Source of the DNA: Microcoleus vaginatus_C
GTDB lineage: Bacteria > Cyanobacteriota > Cyanobacteriia > Cyanobacteriales > Microcoleaceae
Reading direction: 5' to 3' (one strand)
Assembly: GCA_040004035.1 (NCBI GenBank)
Contig: JAMPLN010000010.1
Length of the DNA: 64,000 bases
Shown here: piece after piece, positions 26,942 to 35,735 of the stretch
Layout: every line of letters begins with the position of its first letter
How positions within the stretch are numbered: position 1 is the first letter of the stretch
The notes under the pieces: model-generated
Seen by the model: only the letters and a program-made list of their open reading frames with translations
Database searches by the model: none
Told to the model about the DNA's origin: nothing
Translations under genes and position numbers: made by a program

Positions 26942-28177
26942 TCACTTCTGGGTGAATTTCCACACGCCATTCCAGTTAGCAGGAATACTATTTACTAACA
27001 GCGATTGGATGCGTTTTAGGTAAAGTTGACTGGGCTTGTCATCTGGATTTAGGGCTACTATCTGTTCAAAACAAACTATGGCCTTAGCAAAATTCCCCTG
27101 ACAATATTCTTGGAGCCCCTCCTCAAATATAGGCAAAGTTTGAATTTTGAGCGATCGCACTGGTTCTACTTCAACATCTAACACCTCACAAACTGAAATG
27201 GCTTCTTGTCTACCTTTGACAATAGCCCGATCCAAAAAACGGATATGATACTTTTCGGGTTGACTCAAACGTTGTACCACATCTCCAGAAATTAATAAAG
27301 ATACGCCATAATACTTAGTCAAACCTTCCAGACGAGCGGTGAGATTGACATGATCTGAGAGCGCATCTGCTTGCATCCGATTTGCGTCACCAATAATCCC
27401 AACCATCGTATCACCCACATGGATACCAATGCCAATCTTCAGCGGTATATCCCCATTTATTTTACGGCTTTGATTGTATTTATGCAACTGCTCCAATTTC
27501 ACAATTCCTGCCTGAATAGCATCATCAACGCCCTCAGGAAAAACTGCCATGACTCCATCTCCAATATACTTGACAATAAAACCGTTGTGCTTACGAATTT
27601 CGGGACTAATTTGCTGTAAATAGTTATTGATGAAGTCAAAGTTTTCTTGAGGAGTCATTTGCTCCGCCATCGTGGTGAACGAACGCATATCGGAAAACAT
27701 AATTGCCATCTCTTTGCTCACGTGATCTCCAAGCTGGAAATCAACCATGCTCTGCTTGCCGAGAAATTGGAGAAATTCATCGGGAACGAAACGTCCGTAA
27801 GCCTGCAAAAGTTTCTCTAATTCTTGTTCCCGCGCTTTCACCGTTTGCACCATATGGGAAAATACCTGTGCCAGTTCTCCCAGTGCATCACTGCGCGCTG
27901 CCACATCTGACAATATCTGGGGTTGAAAGCTATTGTTTTTTACAGCAATAGCTGCATCTATAACCTTTTTTACCTGCTCGATGTAGGTCTGCATCTCTCG
28001 GTTTTTATGACGGATCTGGTTTTCCAGATCCGTGGAGTGTTGTGTGACAATTTCTACTAAGGTTTCATAGCTGTTTTTTTCATCCTCTACTTCCTCAAGT
28101 TTTTCCCTCAACTCCTGTAGCTGGTTATGGAGTTCTTCTGGAGATTTAGATGGTGCTAAATTTATTTGTGGTTTCAT
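26942..28177 (-). CDS. Soluble class III adenylate cyclase with coiled coil and TPR-like tail
   Basis: A 411-residue protein. Residues about 10-130 form a coiled coil (NQLQELREKLEEVEDEKNSY; LENQIRHKNREMQTYIEQVK). The cyclase domain spans about 150-330: metal Asp residues in IMFSDMRSF and VKYIGDGVMAVF; selectivity Lys in VKYIGD; an Asp in MQADALSD at the position that is Asp or Thr in adenylate cyclases; and HVNLTARLEGL with catalytic Asn and Arg. The tail (about 350-400) resembles one TPR (EGLQEYCQGNFAKAIVCFEQ; IVALNPDDKPSQLYLKRI). No transmembrane segment. Co-directional with slr1658/slr1659-like genes and the giant kinase, suggesting one signalling transcript. Confidence 0.9.
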   Translation of the reverse strand: MKPQINLAPSKSPEELHNQLQELREKLEEVEDEKNSYETLVEIVTQHSTDLENQIRHKNREMQTYIEQVKKVIDAAIAVKNNSFQPQILSDVAARSDALGELAQVFSHMVQTVKAREQELEKLLQAYGRFVPDEFLQFLGKQSMVDFQLGDHVSKEMAIMFSDMRSFTTMAEQMTPQENFDFINNYLQQISPEIRKHNGFIVKYIGDGVMAVFPEGVDDAIQAGIVKLEQLHKYNQSRKINGDIPLKIGIGIHVGDTMVGIIGDANRMQADALSDHVNLTARLEGLTKYYGVSLLISGDVVQRLSQPEKYHIRFLDRAIVKGRQEAISVCEVLDVEVEPVRSLKIQTLPIFEEGLQEYCQGNFAKAIVCFEQIVALNPDDKPSQLYLKRIQSLLVNSIPANWNGVWKFTQK

Positions 28178-28333
28178 AATTTATACTTCCGAATCTGGAA
28201 GCGCAAAATTGTTTGACTTCCTCGTTGTAAATTATTATAACTTACAGGCGTGGAACTCGAAATCCTGTTTCTGCTTCGATGCTTGACCATTAAATCCAAG
28301 ACCCCCCGTAGAAACCGGGTTGACGACCGTCAC

Positions 28334-31300
28334 TCATAAATTATGCACAATATTTCCCTGTTGCTTCAATACTAGCAAAGTAATGTCATCAAATACCTTT
28401 TGTTCTCCAATAAATTTTCGCAAATCAGCGATGGTGGCTTCCTTGATTTGTTCGGCGCTCAAATGCCAGTTTTGAGAAACCACTTCACAGAGTCTTTCGA
28501 TACCGTAGAATTTTTTGTGCATATTTCTAGCTTCGGGGATGCCGTCAGTATAAAGCACCACCCCGTCCCCCGGCTCTAAGTCTACTAAAACATGGCTAAT
28601 CCAATCGGAAATATCCTCATCTAAGCCGATGGGAAATCCTAAATCCATCATATTAATACGCTCAATTTTACCGCCTCTTCTGACTACAAGAGTTTCCTCG
28701 TGTTGACCGCTAATACTAACTTTACTGTCTGCGTAATTAAGGAGGGCTAGGCTCAGGTTTTTGTCCGAGTTCATCCGCTGGATATTTTTATAAATAGTGC
28801 GGTTAAGGGTATCTAAAAAGCGAACCGGGTCTATTTCTTGAACTTCTTTCAAAGCGCGAACAGCAGCTTGAGTCATTACCATCAAAATCCCGCTTTCTAG
28901 TCCGTGTCCGGTGACATCACCAATGCAGAGCGTAACCACCCCCTCAGTACAAAGTACGTCGTAGTAATCGCCACCAACTTCATCTGCTGGTTCCATAAAG
29001 CCAGCGATATCTAAGTCTGCAATTGCAGCTAATTCCGCAGGTTTGGGCAGAATTAACTGCTGCATTTGTTTGAGGATATCGAGTTCGGCACTCATCCGCA
29101 GATTTTCGGTTTTGAGGCGTTGGTTGAGGGCAGAAATTGCCTGATTCGCTTGGGCTAGTTGGGCGGTACGTTCTTCCACTTTATCTTCTAGAGTTTGATA
29201 TAGCAGAGCATTCTCCAGCGAAATAGCTGCTTGGGAAGAGAGAATTTTTAAGACTTCCAATCTGTCAGGAGTAAATGCACCTGGGGCGAGACTATTTTCT
29301 AAGTACAAAATGCCGATCGCTTTACCTTGGTTAACGATGGGAGTACACAATACAGATTTAGGTTGTTGCTTAATAATGTAGGGGTCGGCCGCAAAGATAT
29401 TTTCAGTAGCAATATCATTAATTACCAAGGTTTCTCTGGTACGCCAGACGTAGTTAATGGCAGTGATGGGAAGATTTTGACTTTGAGAAAGGGGAATATT
29501 GGGTAAATAGCAGCGCTCGTCTAAGTATTTAGCAACAATCGATAATTTGCCGGATCTTTCTAAGATGATAGAGCCTTTTGAGGCACCCGCATTTTGCGTC
29601 AAAATTTGGATCAAAGTTGATAGCAATTCCTCGACGTTTATTTCTCCCGATATGGCTTGAGAAGCTTTAATAACTGTTGCCAAATCCAGCATATTGCCAA
29701 TATTATTGCCAGTAGAGGTGAGGGGTCCGACTATAGTTTGAGCGATTGTATCTCCCGCATACACACTTATTTTTTGTTCGAGAATCTGGCTGAGTAATTG
29801 GGGATATTTTTGTTCTAAATCATGAATTTTTGCTTGACTTCCCCAGCGAGCATAAGCGTAGTAAGCGTCCGTTAGATAGACGCGGGCAATTTTATCTTTG
29901 CCTAATTCAAGGTAGAATTTAGCTGCCAATTCGCCTGCGAGTGCTTCTTCTTGCAGGTATTGGTTTTCTTTTGCCCTAGCAATGGCGCGATCGTACAAAT
30001 CCATTGCTTCGAGCCTGTGTCCCAATATTCGTGCTATTTCTGCGGCTACTAAGTCATACTTGTGCTGATAATTCATCGGTGCATGGAATGCCCAAGTTTG
30101 CATTTTTTCCTGATTGGCTGCAACTTGGTTCAAGTATTGTTCTTGAGCGATCGAATCAGCATGGGGATACAGTGCCACGAGGGCGAGGGAATGGTAAAAA
30201 TTGTACTGGGGAACCATCATCAACGAGCCGACACCCGCGGCATATTGTTCTGCTAGCTGGGCATTTTCCACAGCCCGATCGCGATCGCCAAACAAATAAT
30301 TTACAACCAATTTAGCAAAATAAACCCCAAAGATGGAAGAGACATTATTTGCTGCCAGCAAAACAGGCAACATTTCATCTTCATTAAAACTATCGCCAAC
30401 TAACCGACAATTGTCCTCAGCTAATCCTTTTAAGTTTAATGTAAGTTGTCGCCAGATTTTAGTATAATAAGTCTGATATTCTTGTTTGGAATTCAGCATC
30501 ATCTCGAGATATTGCTCGTATTTTTTATCTACAGAGCTTAAGTCTTCACCGCTAAAAAAGCTGTAGATGCAAAGATACATAGCCGAATAGCAAGCATACT
30601 CGATATCGCCAGTTTCTAAACCGCTTTGGACTGCTGATACCAAAGACGATATGCTCGCTCGACTGGGTTCTTTCCAATGTCTCACGCAAGCATTGTACAC
30701 CATCACCACTTTCGAGTGAAATTCTTGGGATGGGAATTTATCTAATACCTGCAAAGATAGTTGGCCGTATTGATAGCCTAATTCAATTTCTCCCATTACT
30801 TCACAGATTAAACTGCAACAAGCATAGACATAACTAGCCGGTGCAGAGTTCCCATATTTGCTACAAATATGTGCCATTGTAAACACAACGGCTGGGTAAA
30901 TTTCTGGACTAGCTAGATAAGCGGCAGAAGCGATCGCACATAAAATCCTCAAAGCAGCAATTTTATAAGGATTATTAATTTGAGGCAAATTAGCTAAGGC
31001 AGATATCTCTACTGTAGCGGGAAGTTCTGTTTCCAAAGAAACACCCAGCATTCCCAAAACTTGCAATCCAGTATCTACTGCCGATTTCATCTGATTTTGA
31101 GCAATATAAGACTGAATTTGCGCTTCGTAAACTCTGAATTGATCGAGGAGATTGTGCGCTCGACATAGAACTATTTCCGCAAGTTGGTGCGACAAATCGA
31201 AATTGGTATTCAAATATTCGGCTTCAACCGCTTCTACATAAAGATCGATCGTCAAGTCGTATAAATTTGTCCAGCTATCATCTGCTAGCAGGTTTCTGCC

Positions 31301-33784
31301 GATAGTTAAATAATCCACAGCAGCAGCATAAGCTGTAGAAGTTTTAGCTTTACGTCCCGCAATTAAATTCAAGGAAGCTAGTTGATTTTTTTCGGTGCGA
31401 TCGACAATTAATTCCACTCCAATATTCAAGTGGTTGACAATATCAAATATCCGATCTTCTTTTTCATGTTCTGGGGTATTACTCAACAACAATCTGCCAA
31501 TTTTTAGGTGAGTTGACTGTTTGGCCTCATCGGGAATCAAAGAATAAGAAGCTTGTTGAACGCGATCGTGCAAAAATTTGTAACTGGCCAATTGACAATC
31601 GGCAACAGCTAATGGTGCAGACTCCCCATCATCTGCAAAAAATTTGTAAACTTCACTTTGCGGTAAAATTAGACCTTCTTGCAATGCTTTCCATAAATCA
31701 GCCGCAGTGTCTATTTGAGATTTTTCATAAACAACTGCTAAGGTTTCTAAATCAAATTGACTGCCAATACAAGCAGCTAGTTTTAAAATATTTTGAGTAT
31801 TTAGCGGCAATCTTTGCAATTGATTCGCCATAAATTCGACGACATCATCGCTGACTGCCAATTCTCTAATTTTAGTAATATCGCACTGCCAACCACCCCT
31901 TTCTCCCCCATCCAACGGGGTAAAATCAAAATAAATTAACTTATCTTCATGCAGCTTTTTGAGGAATTGATTGCTAAAAAAAGGATTGCCTTTAGTTTTT
32001 TGAAAAATCAATTCGGTTAAAGAAAGCGAGCGATTCAGGGGACAGCTTAAAGCATCAGCAACTAGACGATTTAAGTCGATTTTTGAAAGTGGCGCGAGAG
32101 TAATTTGATTAATTATAGGGGCTGGGCGATCGATACTGCGATTTGGTAGATTGCGAATCTCTGATAAAGTCAGCATTAATGGATGAACGCTGGAAACTTC
32201 ATTATCTCGATAAGCGCCAATTAGCAGCAAATGTTGAGCCTCTGATTCCCCGATCAACAATTGCATTAGCTTGAGAGATGCTGAATCTGCCCATTGCAAA
32301 TCATCTAAGAAGATCACTAAGGGGTGATTTTTGGTAGCAAAGACACGAATGAACTTTTGAAATAACAGATTGAAGCGATTTTGTGCAGGACTGGGTTCTA
32401 ATTCCTGGACAGCAGGTTGCTTGCCAATTAGCAGTTCTAATTCTGGGATAACATCAATAATTACCTGAGCATTATCGCCTAAAGCGGACAAGATTCGGGC
32501 TTGCCACTGCTGAACTTGAGTAACACTTTCTGTCAGTAATTGCTGCAGGAAACTTTGCAAAGCTTGCACCCATGCTGAGAAGGGAATATCGCGCCTGAAT
32601 TGGTCGAATTTCCCTTTGATAAAGTATCCCCGCTGCTGGACAATTGGTTTGTGAACTTCGTTAACCACAGCGGTTTTGCCAATCCCGGAAAAGCCTGCTA
32701 CCAACATGATTTCGGTAGTAGCTGTACGGGGGAGTTTCTGAGGCTCTCGGCTGCTACTAGGGGAAACCTCCAAATCGGCGGCTGCGGAATTTTCTTGGGG
32801 ACAGGCGACGCGGTGGAAGGCTGCTAATAGGGCCGAAACTTCGGTTTCTCTGCCGTAAAGTTTTTCGGGAATGACAAAGCGTTCGGAAATGTCTCTGCTG
32901 CCTAATTCAAACAATTGAATAGTGCCATGATCTGAGTATTCTTTTAAACATTTTTCTAAATCGTGTTTGATGCCACCAACTGTTTGATAGCGTGCTTCCG
33001 CTGTTTTCGCCATCAGTTTGAGCACTATGTCATTCAATACTTGGGGGATGGCAGGATTGAGGGCTATGGGGTGAATTGGCTGGCGAGCAATGTGAGAGTG
33101 AACCAATTCCATCGGCTCGTTAGATTGGAATGGCAATTGTCCTGTCAACAGTTCGTAAAAAGTTACTCCTAGCGAGTAAAAATCGGTGCGGTAGTCAATC
33201 CCACGATTCATTCTTCCAGTTTGTTCGGGAGACATATAAGCTAATGTCCCTTCTAAGATGTTGGGGTTTTTAATTTCTGGATTTTCGCGAGGCAAAAGCG
33301 AGGAAATACTAAAGTCTATTATTTTAAGTTCTTGAGTTTTAGGGTTAATTATAATGTTCTGGGGTTTGATATCTTTGTGAATAACTTGACTGTTATATAT
33401 TGCTTCTAAACAAGAACACATTTTAATAGCAATCTGTAAAAATTTTTCTATGTTATTGCTAACTTTGTCTTTGAGGTTGCCAGCATCATTGGTGATGTAT
33501 TCTGCTAGAGAAATTCCCCCAAAATCCTCCATCACTAAGGCAAAACCGTTACGGTATACTTCCAAACTTAAGTGTTTGACAATACCGGAATTTTCAATAT
33601 TTTTGGCAATGGTGTACTGATTGCGAAACTGCACCAGTTCGCTGAAAGTCGGATACTCAGATTTGAGCAGTTTGATGACGACGGGTTGATTGTCTGATTC
33701 AGAAAAACCTCGAAAAACCGAGGTTCTGGGGCCAGAGTAGAGTTCTTCGATCGCCCGGTAGCCCGGAATTGAGATCAGGGTCAT
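28334..33784 (-). CDS. Ser/Thr kinase - AAA ATPase - GAF - SpoIIE (PP2C) phosphatase
   Basis: A 1816-residue protein (ATG 33784; a more upstream start adds 18 residues). Order: protein kinase (about 1-270; Lys in VVIKLLKS, HKDIKPQNIIIN catalytic loop lacking the RD Arg, IDFSISSLLP instead of DFG, APE-like TLAYMSPEQTGRMN); AAA/STAND-like ATPase (about 320-580; P-loop GFSGIGKT near residue 370, HPLVIFLDDLQWADSASLKL Walker B region); a long TPR-like helical region (about 700-1350); GAF (about 1365-1520); coiled coil; SpoIIE/PP2C phosphatase (about 1570-1805; GGDYYDV, GDVTGHG, YTDGIPE, FDDITLLVL metal-binding Asp). This matches the cyanobacterial PknK-like multidomain kinases. It could phosphorylate and dephosphorylate partner-switch proteins such as the neighbouring STAS protein (inference). 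Confidence 0.93.
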   Translation of the reverse strand: MTLISIPGYRAIEELYSGPRTSVFRGFSESDNQPVVIKLLKSEYPTFSELVQFRNQYTIAKNIENSGIVKHLSLEVYRNGFALVMEDFGGISLAEYITNDAGNLKDKVSNNIEKFLQIAIKMCSCLEAIYNSQVIHKDIKPQNIIINPKTQELKIIDFSISSLLPRENPEIKNPNILEGTLAYMSPEQTGRMNRGIDYRTDFYSLGVTFYELLTGQLPFQSNEPMELVHSHIARQPIHPIALNPAIPQVLNDIVLKLMAKTAEARYQTVGGIKHDLEKCLKEYSDHGTIQLFELGSRDISERFVIPEKLYGRETEVSALLAAFHRVACPQENSAAADLEVSPSSSREPQKLPRTATTEIMLVAGFSGIGKTAVVNEVHKPIVQQRGYFIKGKFDQFRRDIPFSAWVQALQSFLQQLLTESVTQVQQWQARILSALGDNAQVIIDVIPELELLIGKQPAVQELEPSPAQNRFNLLFQKFIRVFATKNHPLVIFLDDLQWADSASLKLMQLLIGESEAQHLLLIGAYRDNEVSSVHPLMLTLSEIRNLPNRSIDRPAPIINQITLAPLSKIDLNRLVADALSCPLNRSLSLTELIFQKTKGNPFFSNQFLKKLHEDKLIYFDFTPLDGGERGGWQCDITKIRELAVSDDVVEFMANQLQRLPLNTQNILKLAACIGSQFDLETLAVVYEKSQIDTAADLWKALQEGLILPQSEVYKFFADDGESAPLAVADCQLASYKFLHDRVQQASYSLIPDEAKQSTHLKIGRLLLSNTPEHEKEDRIFDIVNHLNIGVELIVDRTEKNQLASLNLIAGRKAKTSTAYAAAVDYLTIGRNLLADDSWTNLYDLTIDLYVEAVEAEYLNTNFDLSHQLAEIVLCRAHNLLDQFRVYEAQIQSYIAQNQMKSAVDTGLQVLGMLGVSLETELPATVEISALANLPQINNPYKIAALRILCAIASAAYLASPEIYPAVVFTMAHICSKYGNSAPASYVYACCSLICEVMGEIELGYQYGQLSLQVLDKFPSQEFHSKVVMVYNACVRHWKEPSRASISSLVSAVQSGLETGDIEYACYSAMYLCIYSFFSGEDLSSVDKKYEQYLEMMLNSKQEYQTYYTKIWRQLTLNLKGLAEDNCRLVGDSFNEDEMLPVLLAANNVSSIFGVYFAKLVVNYLFGDRDRAVENAQLAEQYAAGVGSLMMVPQYNFYHSLALVALYPHADSIAQEQYLNQVAANQEKMQTWAFHAPMNYQHKYDLVAAEIARILGHRLEAMDLYDRAIARAKENQYLQEEALAGELAAKFYLELGKDKIARVYLTDAYYAYARWGSQAKIHDLEQKYPQLLSQILEQKISVYAGDTIAQTIVGPLTSTGNNIGNMLDLATVIKASQAISGEINVEELLSTLIQILTQNAGASKGSIILERSGKLSIVAKYLDERCYLPNIPLSQSQNLPITAINYVWRTRETLVINDIATENIFAADPYIIKQQPKSVLCTPIVNQGKAIGILYLENSLAPGAFTPDRLEVLKILSSQAAISLENALLYQTLEDKVEERTAQLAQANQAISALNQRLKTENLRMSAELDILKQMQQLILPKPAELAAIADLDIAGFMEPADEVGGDYYDVLCTEGVVTLCIGDVTGHGLESGILMVMTQAAVRALKEVQEIDPVRFLDTLNRTIYKNIQRMNSDKNLSLALLNYADSKVSISGQHEETLVVRRGGKIERINMMDLGFPIGLDEDISDWISHVLVDLEPGDGVVLYTDGIPEARNMHKKFYGIERLCEVVSQNWHLSAEQIKEATIADLRKFIGEQKVFDDITLLVLKQQGNIVHNL

Positions 33785-34036
33785 AGTTGCTATATTACAT
33801 ATTGAAGGAACAGGGCACAAATCGATGGAGCGATGCAATTGGGGGCAATGGTTTCAGCGATTCAGAACGTACTTACCACCGCTCAGGTTGCTAAATCCTA
33901 GTAAGCTTTTAGTTTAAGGAATATAAAAAAGTTTGCGGTCATTAGTGATTAGTTTACTACAGCCCGCAAGGTTTAGGGAAGATTTTACCAAAAAACAATG
34001 ATCGATCGCTAACCATCGCACATCCGAGCCATGGTG

Positions 34037-35569
34037 TTAAAAACCTTTGAAGCGCTTGCTTCGTAGGATAGATCGCCTGGTAAAGTCACATTTGGGATAT
34101 TCCGGTTCCTGTTGGTTAAATTCCGTACAAATTTCTTGGTACATCGCTATTTTTTTATTGTCCGAAATAGAGTTAGGAAAATTTGCGTTTTGGTTCTTGA
34201 CTACTCGTGCGAATTGCGGATATAGTTCGTCTTGCTCGACTCGCGGCTGGTCGTAGAAAGCTTTGATAGCTGGTAGCGATCGCCGGGGTGGCGTACCGCT
34301 ATCTAAATCTTCGCTAAAAGCAATCCAGAGTTTGGTATCAACGCTGCTCATGTAGTCGATAAACTTGACAGCATTAGCCTGACAATCTTGATTGTTACAT
34401 CGAGAAGAATTCACAACTAAAGTATCAGCAAAAACCAATGGTTTAAGTTCCTGACCATAGGGAGCTGATGTTGCAAAAAGAGGTAGCTTTTGGGGATCGG
34501 ACAAGCGGATATAAAAAGAATTTTCCGAGAACCCAATAAAGCTAGTTGCTCCTGCTAAAAAGTCCTGATATCCCGCGTTAGGATCTTGATTATAGTAGCC
34601 GTTGACACAGCCATTTGTACCATTGACTACACATTCCGAAGACATTTCTACTAAATTGTTCATTACCTGCGGATCGATCGGTTTCTCCAAAGCTTCTGTC
34701 ACGTGCTCAAACCCAAACAAGTCTGTATAGCCATCCAAATAAAAGCCGATCGCATTCCAGTCACTATTAAAGTTGGCAATTAATCGCGGTTTTACGGGTG
34801 GTTTGTGAGATAAATAATTAATTAATTCTGGCACTGATTTAACTTGCAAAATATCCCGGTCTCGCCCGAATAAAAAATATGAGCACAGCCAAGTCGGAAA
34901 ACCGTAGAGTTGATTGTTGTAAGTTGATGCTTCTAGACCTACTTGCCAAAACTTTGAAGTTGATATTGCTTGGGAAGCTGGAAGAATCAAATGGTTATCG
35001 ACTGCATCACCTAACATTAAGGTATCAAGTTCAACTAAATCAAATCCCTTTTTACCCAGAAGCTTCGGCAAATTGCTGTAGGTATAGGTGTCATATTCTA
35101 AATCTTGAGTCATTACTGCATTGAGCAAAATCTGGGGATTTTTTTGTTGAAACTCATTAACAATCCGCTGTACCATCGGCTGAAAATTTGCTTCTGGTGT
35201 TGTCGGTAAATAGGGGTACAACAATACCGATAAAGTCTGCTGGGCTTGACCTGTGAAAGATAAATAGCGATCGGGACTATTTGGGGTGACGTTCAGATTG
35301 TCAACATTGTATCCCGTACACTCCACGCGAGCGATCGTTTGCGTCGAGAAATCCTGTGGGTTGAGTGCAAGAGTTTGGCCTGGTGAGAGCAATAGCCTCT
35401 GCATATTTTGCTTAACTGTGTTGCGAATACCACCAGAAGCATCGCAAGTAATTGGCTGGTTACTAGAATTGTGAACAAAAATCTGACCTGCATTAGCAAC
35501 TCCTGGAAACAGAGTTATTACTGCGATAGTTAAGAATATTGACAGGAGTCTAAAGATGCTGTTTGTCAT
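34037..35569 (-). CDS. Secreted solute-binding/thiaminase I-like protein
   Basis: A 510-residue exported protein. Signal peptide residues 1-27 (LLSIFLTIAVITLFPGVANA). Residues about 28-110 form a small Ig-like/adhesion-like N-terminal region with Cys42 and Cys84. From about 113 to 490 comes a family 1 solute-binding protein fold: LSVLLYPYLP, FDLVELDTLMLGDAV, YGFPTWLCSYFLFGRD, NFNSDWNAIGFYLDGYTDLF, YKLxx-type hinge elements. The Cys in PTWLCSYFLF (C229) is positioned like the nucleophilic Cys of thiaminase I, which is itself a solute-binding protein relative, so thiaminase I-like is my preferred reading. A plain sugar-binding protein cannot be excluded. Same strand as the two SpoIIE genes around it. 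Confidence 0.7.
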   Translation of the reverse strand: MTNSIFRLLSIFLTIAVITLFPGVANAGQIFVHNSSNQPITCDASGGIRNTVKQNMQRLLLSPGQTLALNPQDFSTQTIARVECTGYNVDNLNVTPNSPDRYLSFTGQAQQTLSVLLYPYLPTTPEANFQPMVQRIVNEFQQKNPQILLNAVMTQDLEYDTYTYSNLPKLLGKKGFDLVELDTLMLGDAVDNHLILPASQAISTSKFWQVGLEASTYNNQLYGFPTWLCSYFLFGRDRDILQVKSVPELINYLSHKPPVKPRLIANFNSDWNAIGFYLDGYTDLFGFEHVTEALEKPIDPQVMNNLVEMSSECVVNGTNGCVNGYYNQDPNAGYQDFLAGATSFIGFSENSFYIRLSDPQKLPLFATSAPYGQELKPLVFADTLVVNSSRCNNQDCQANAVKFIDYMSSVDTKLWIAFSEDLDSGTPPRRSLPAIKAFYDQPRVEQDELYPQFARVVKNQNANFPNSISDNKKIAMYQEICTEFNQQEPEYPKCDFTRRSILRSKRFKGF

Positions 35570-35735
35570 TTATTTAGAGCGCCGAATAGAGCTTTAATTA
35601 CTAATGCGGTAGAGGCAGCATTTTATCAAAGTTTATTCATATATATTTGAATAGTTAACACAGCATATGATACTAAATATTTTTTTAAGTATAGCATTTA
35701 TGGGTGAATAAAGCAAGAAAAAAAACAGACCCGAC

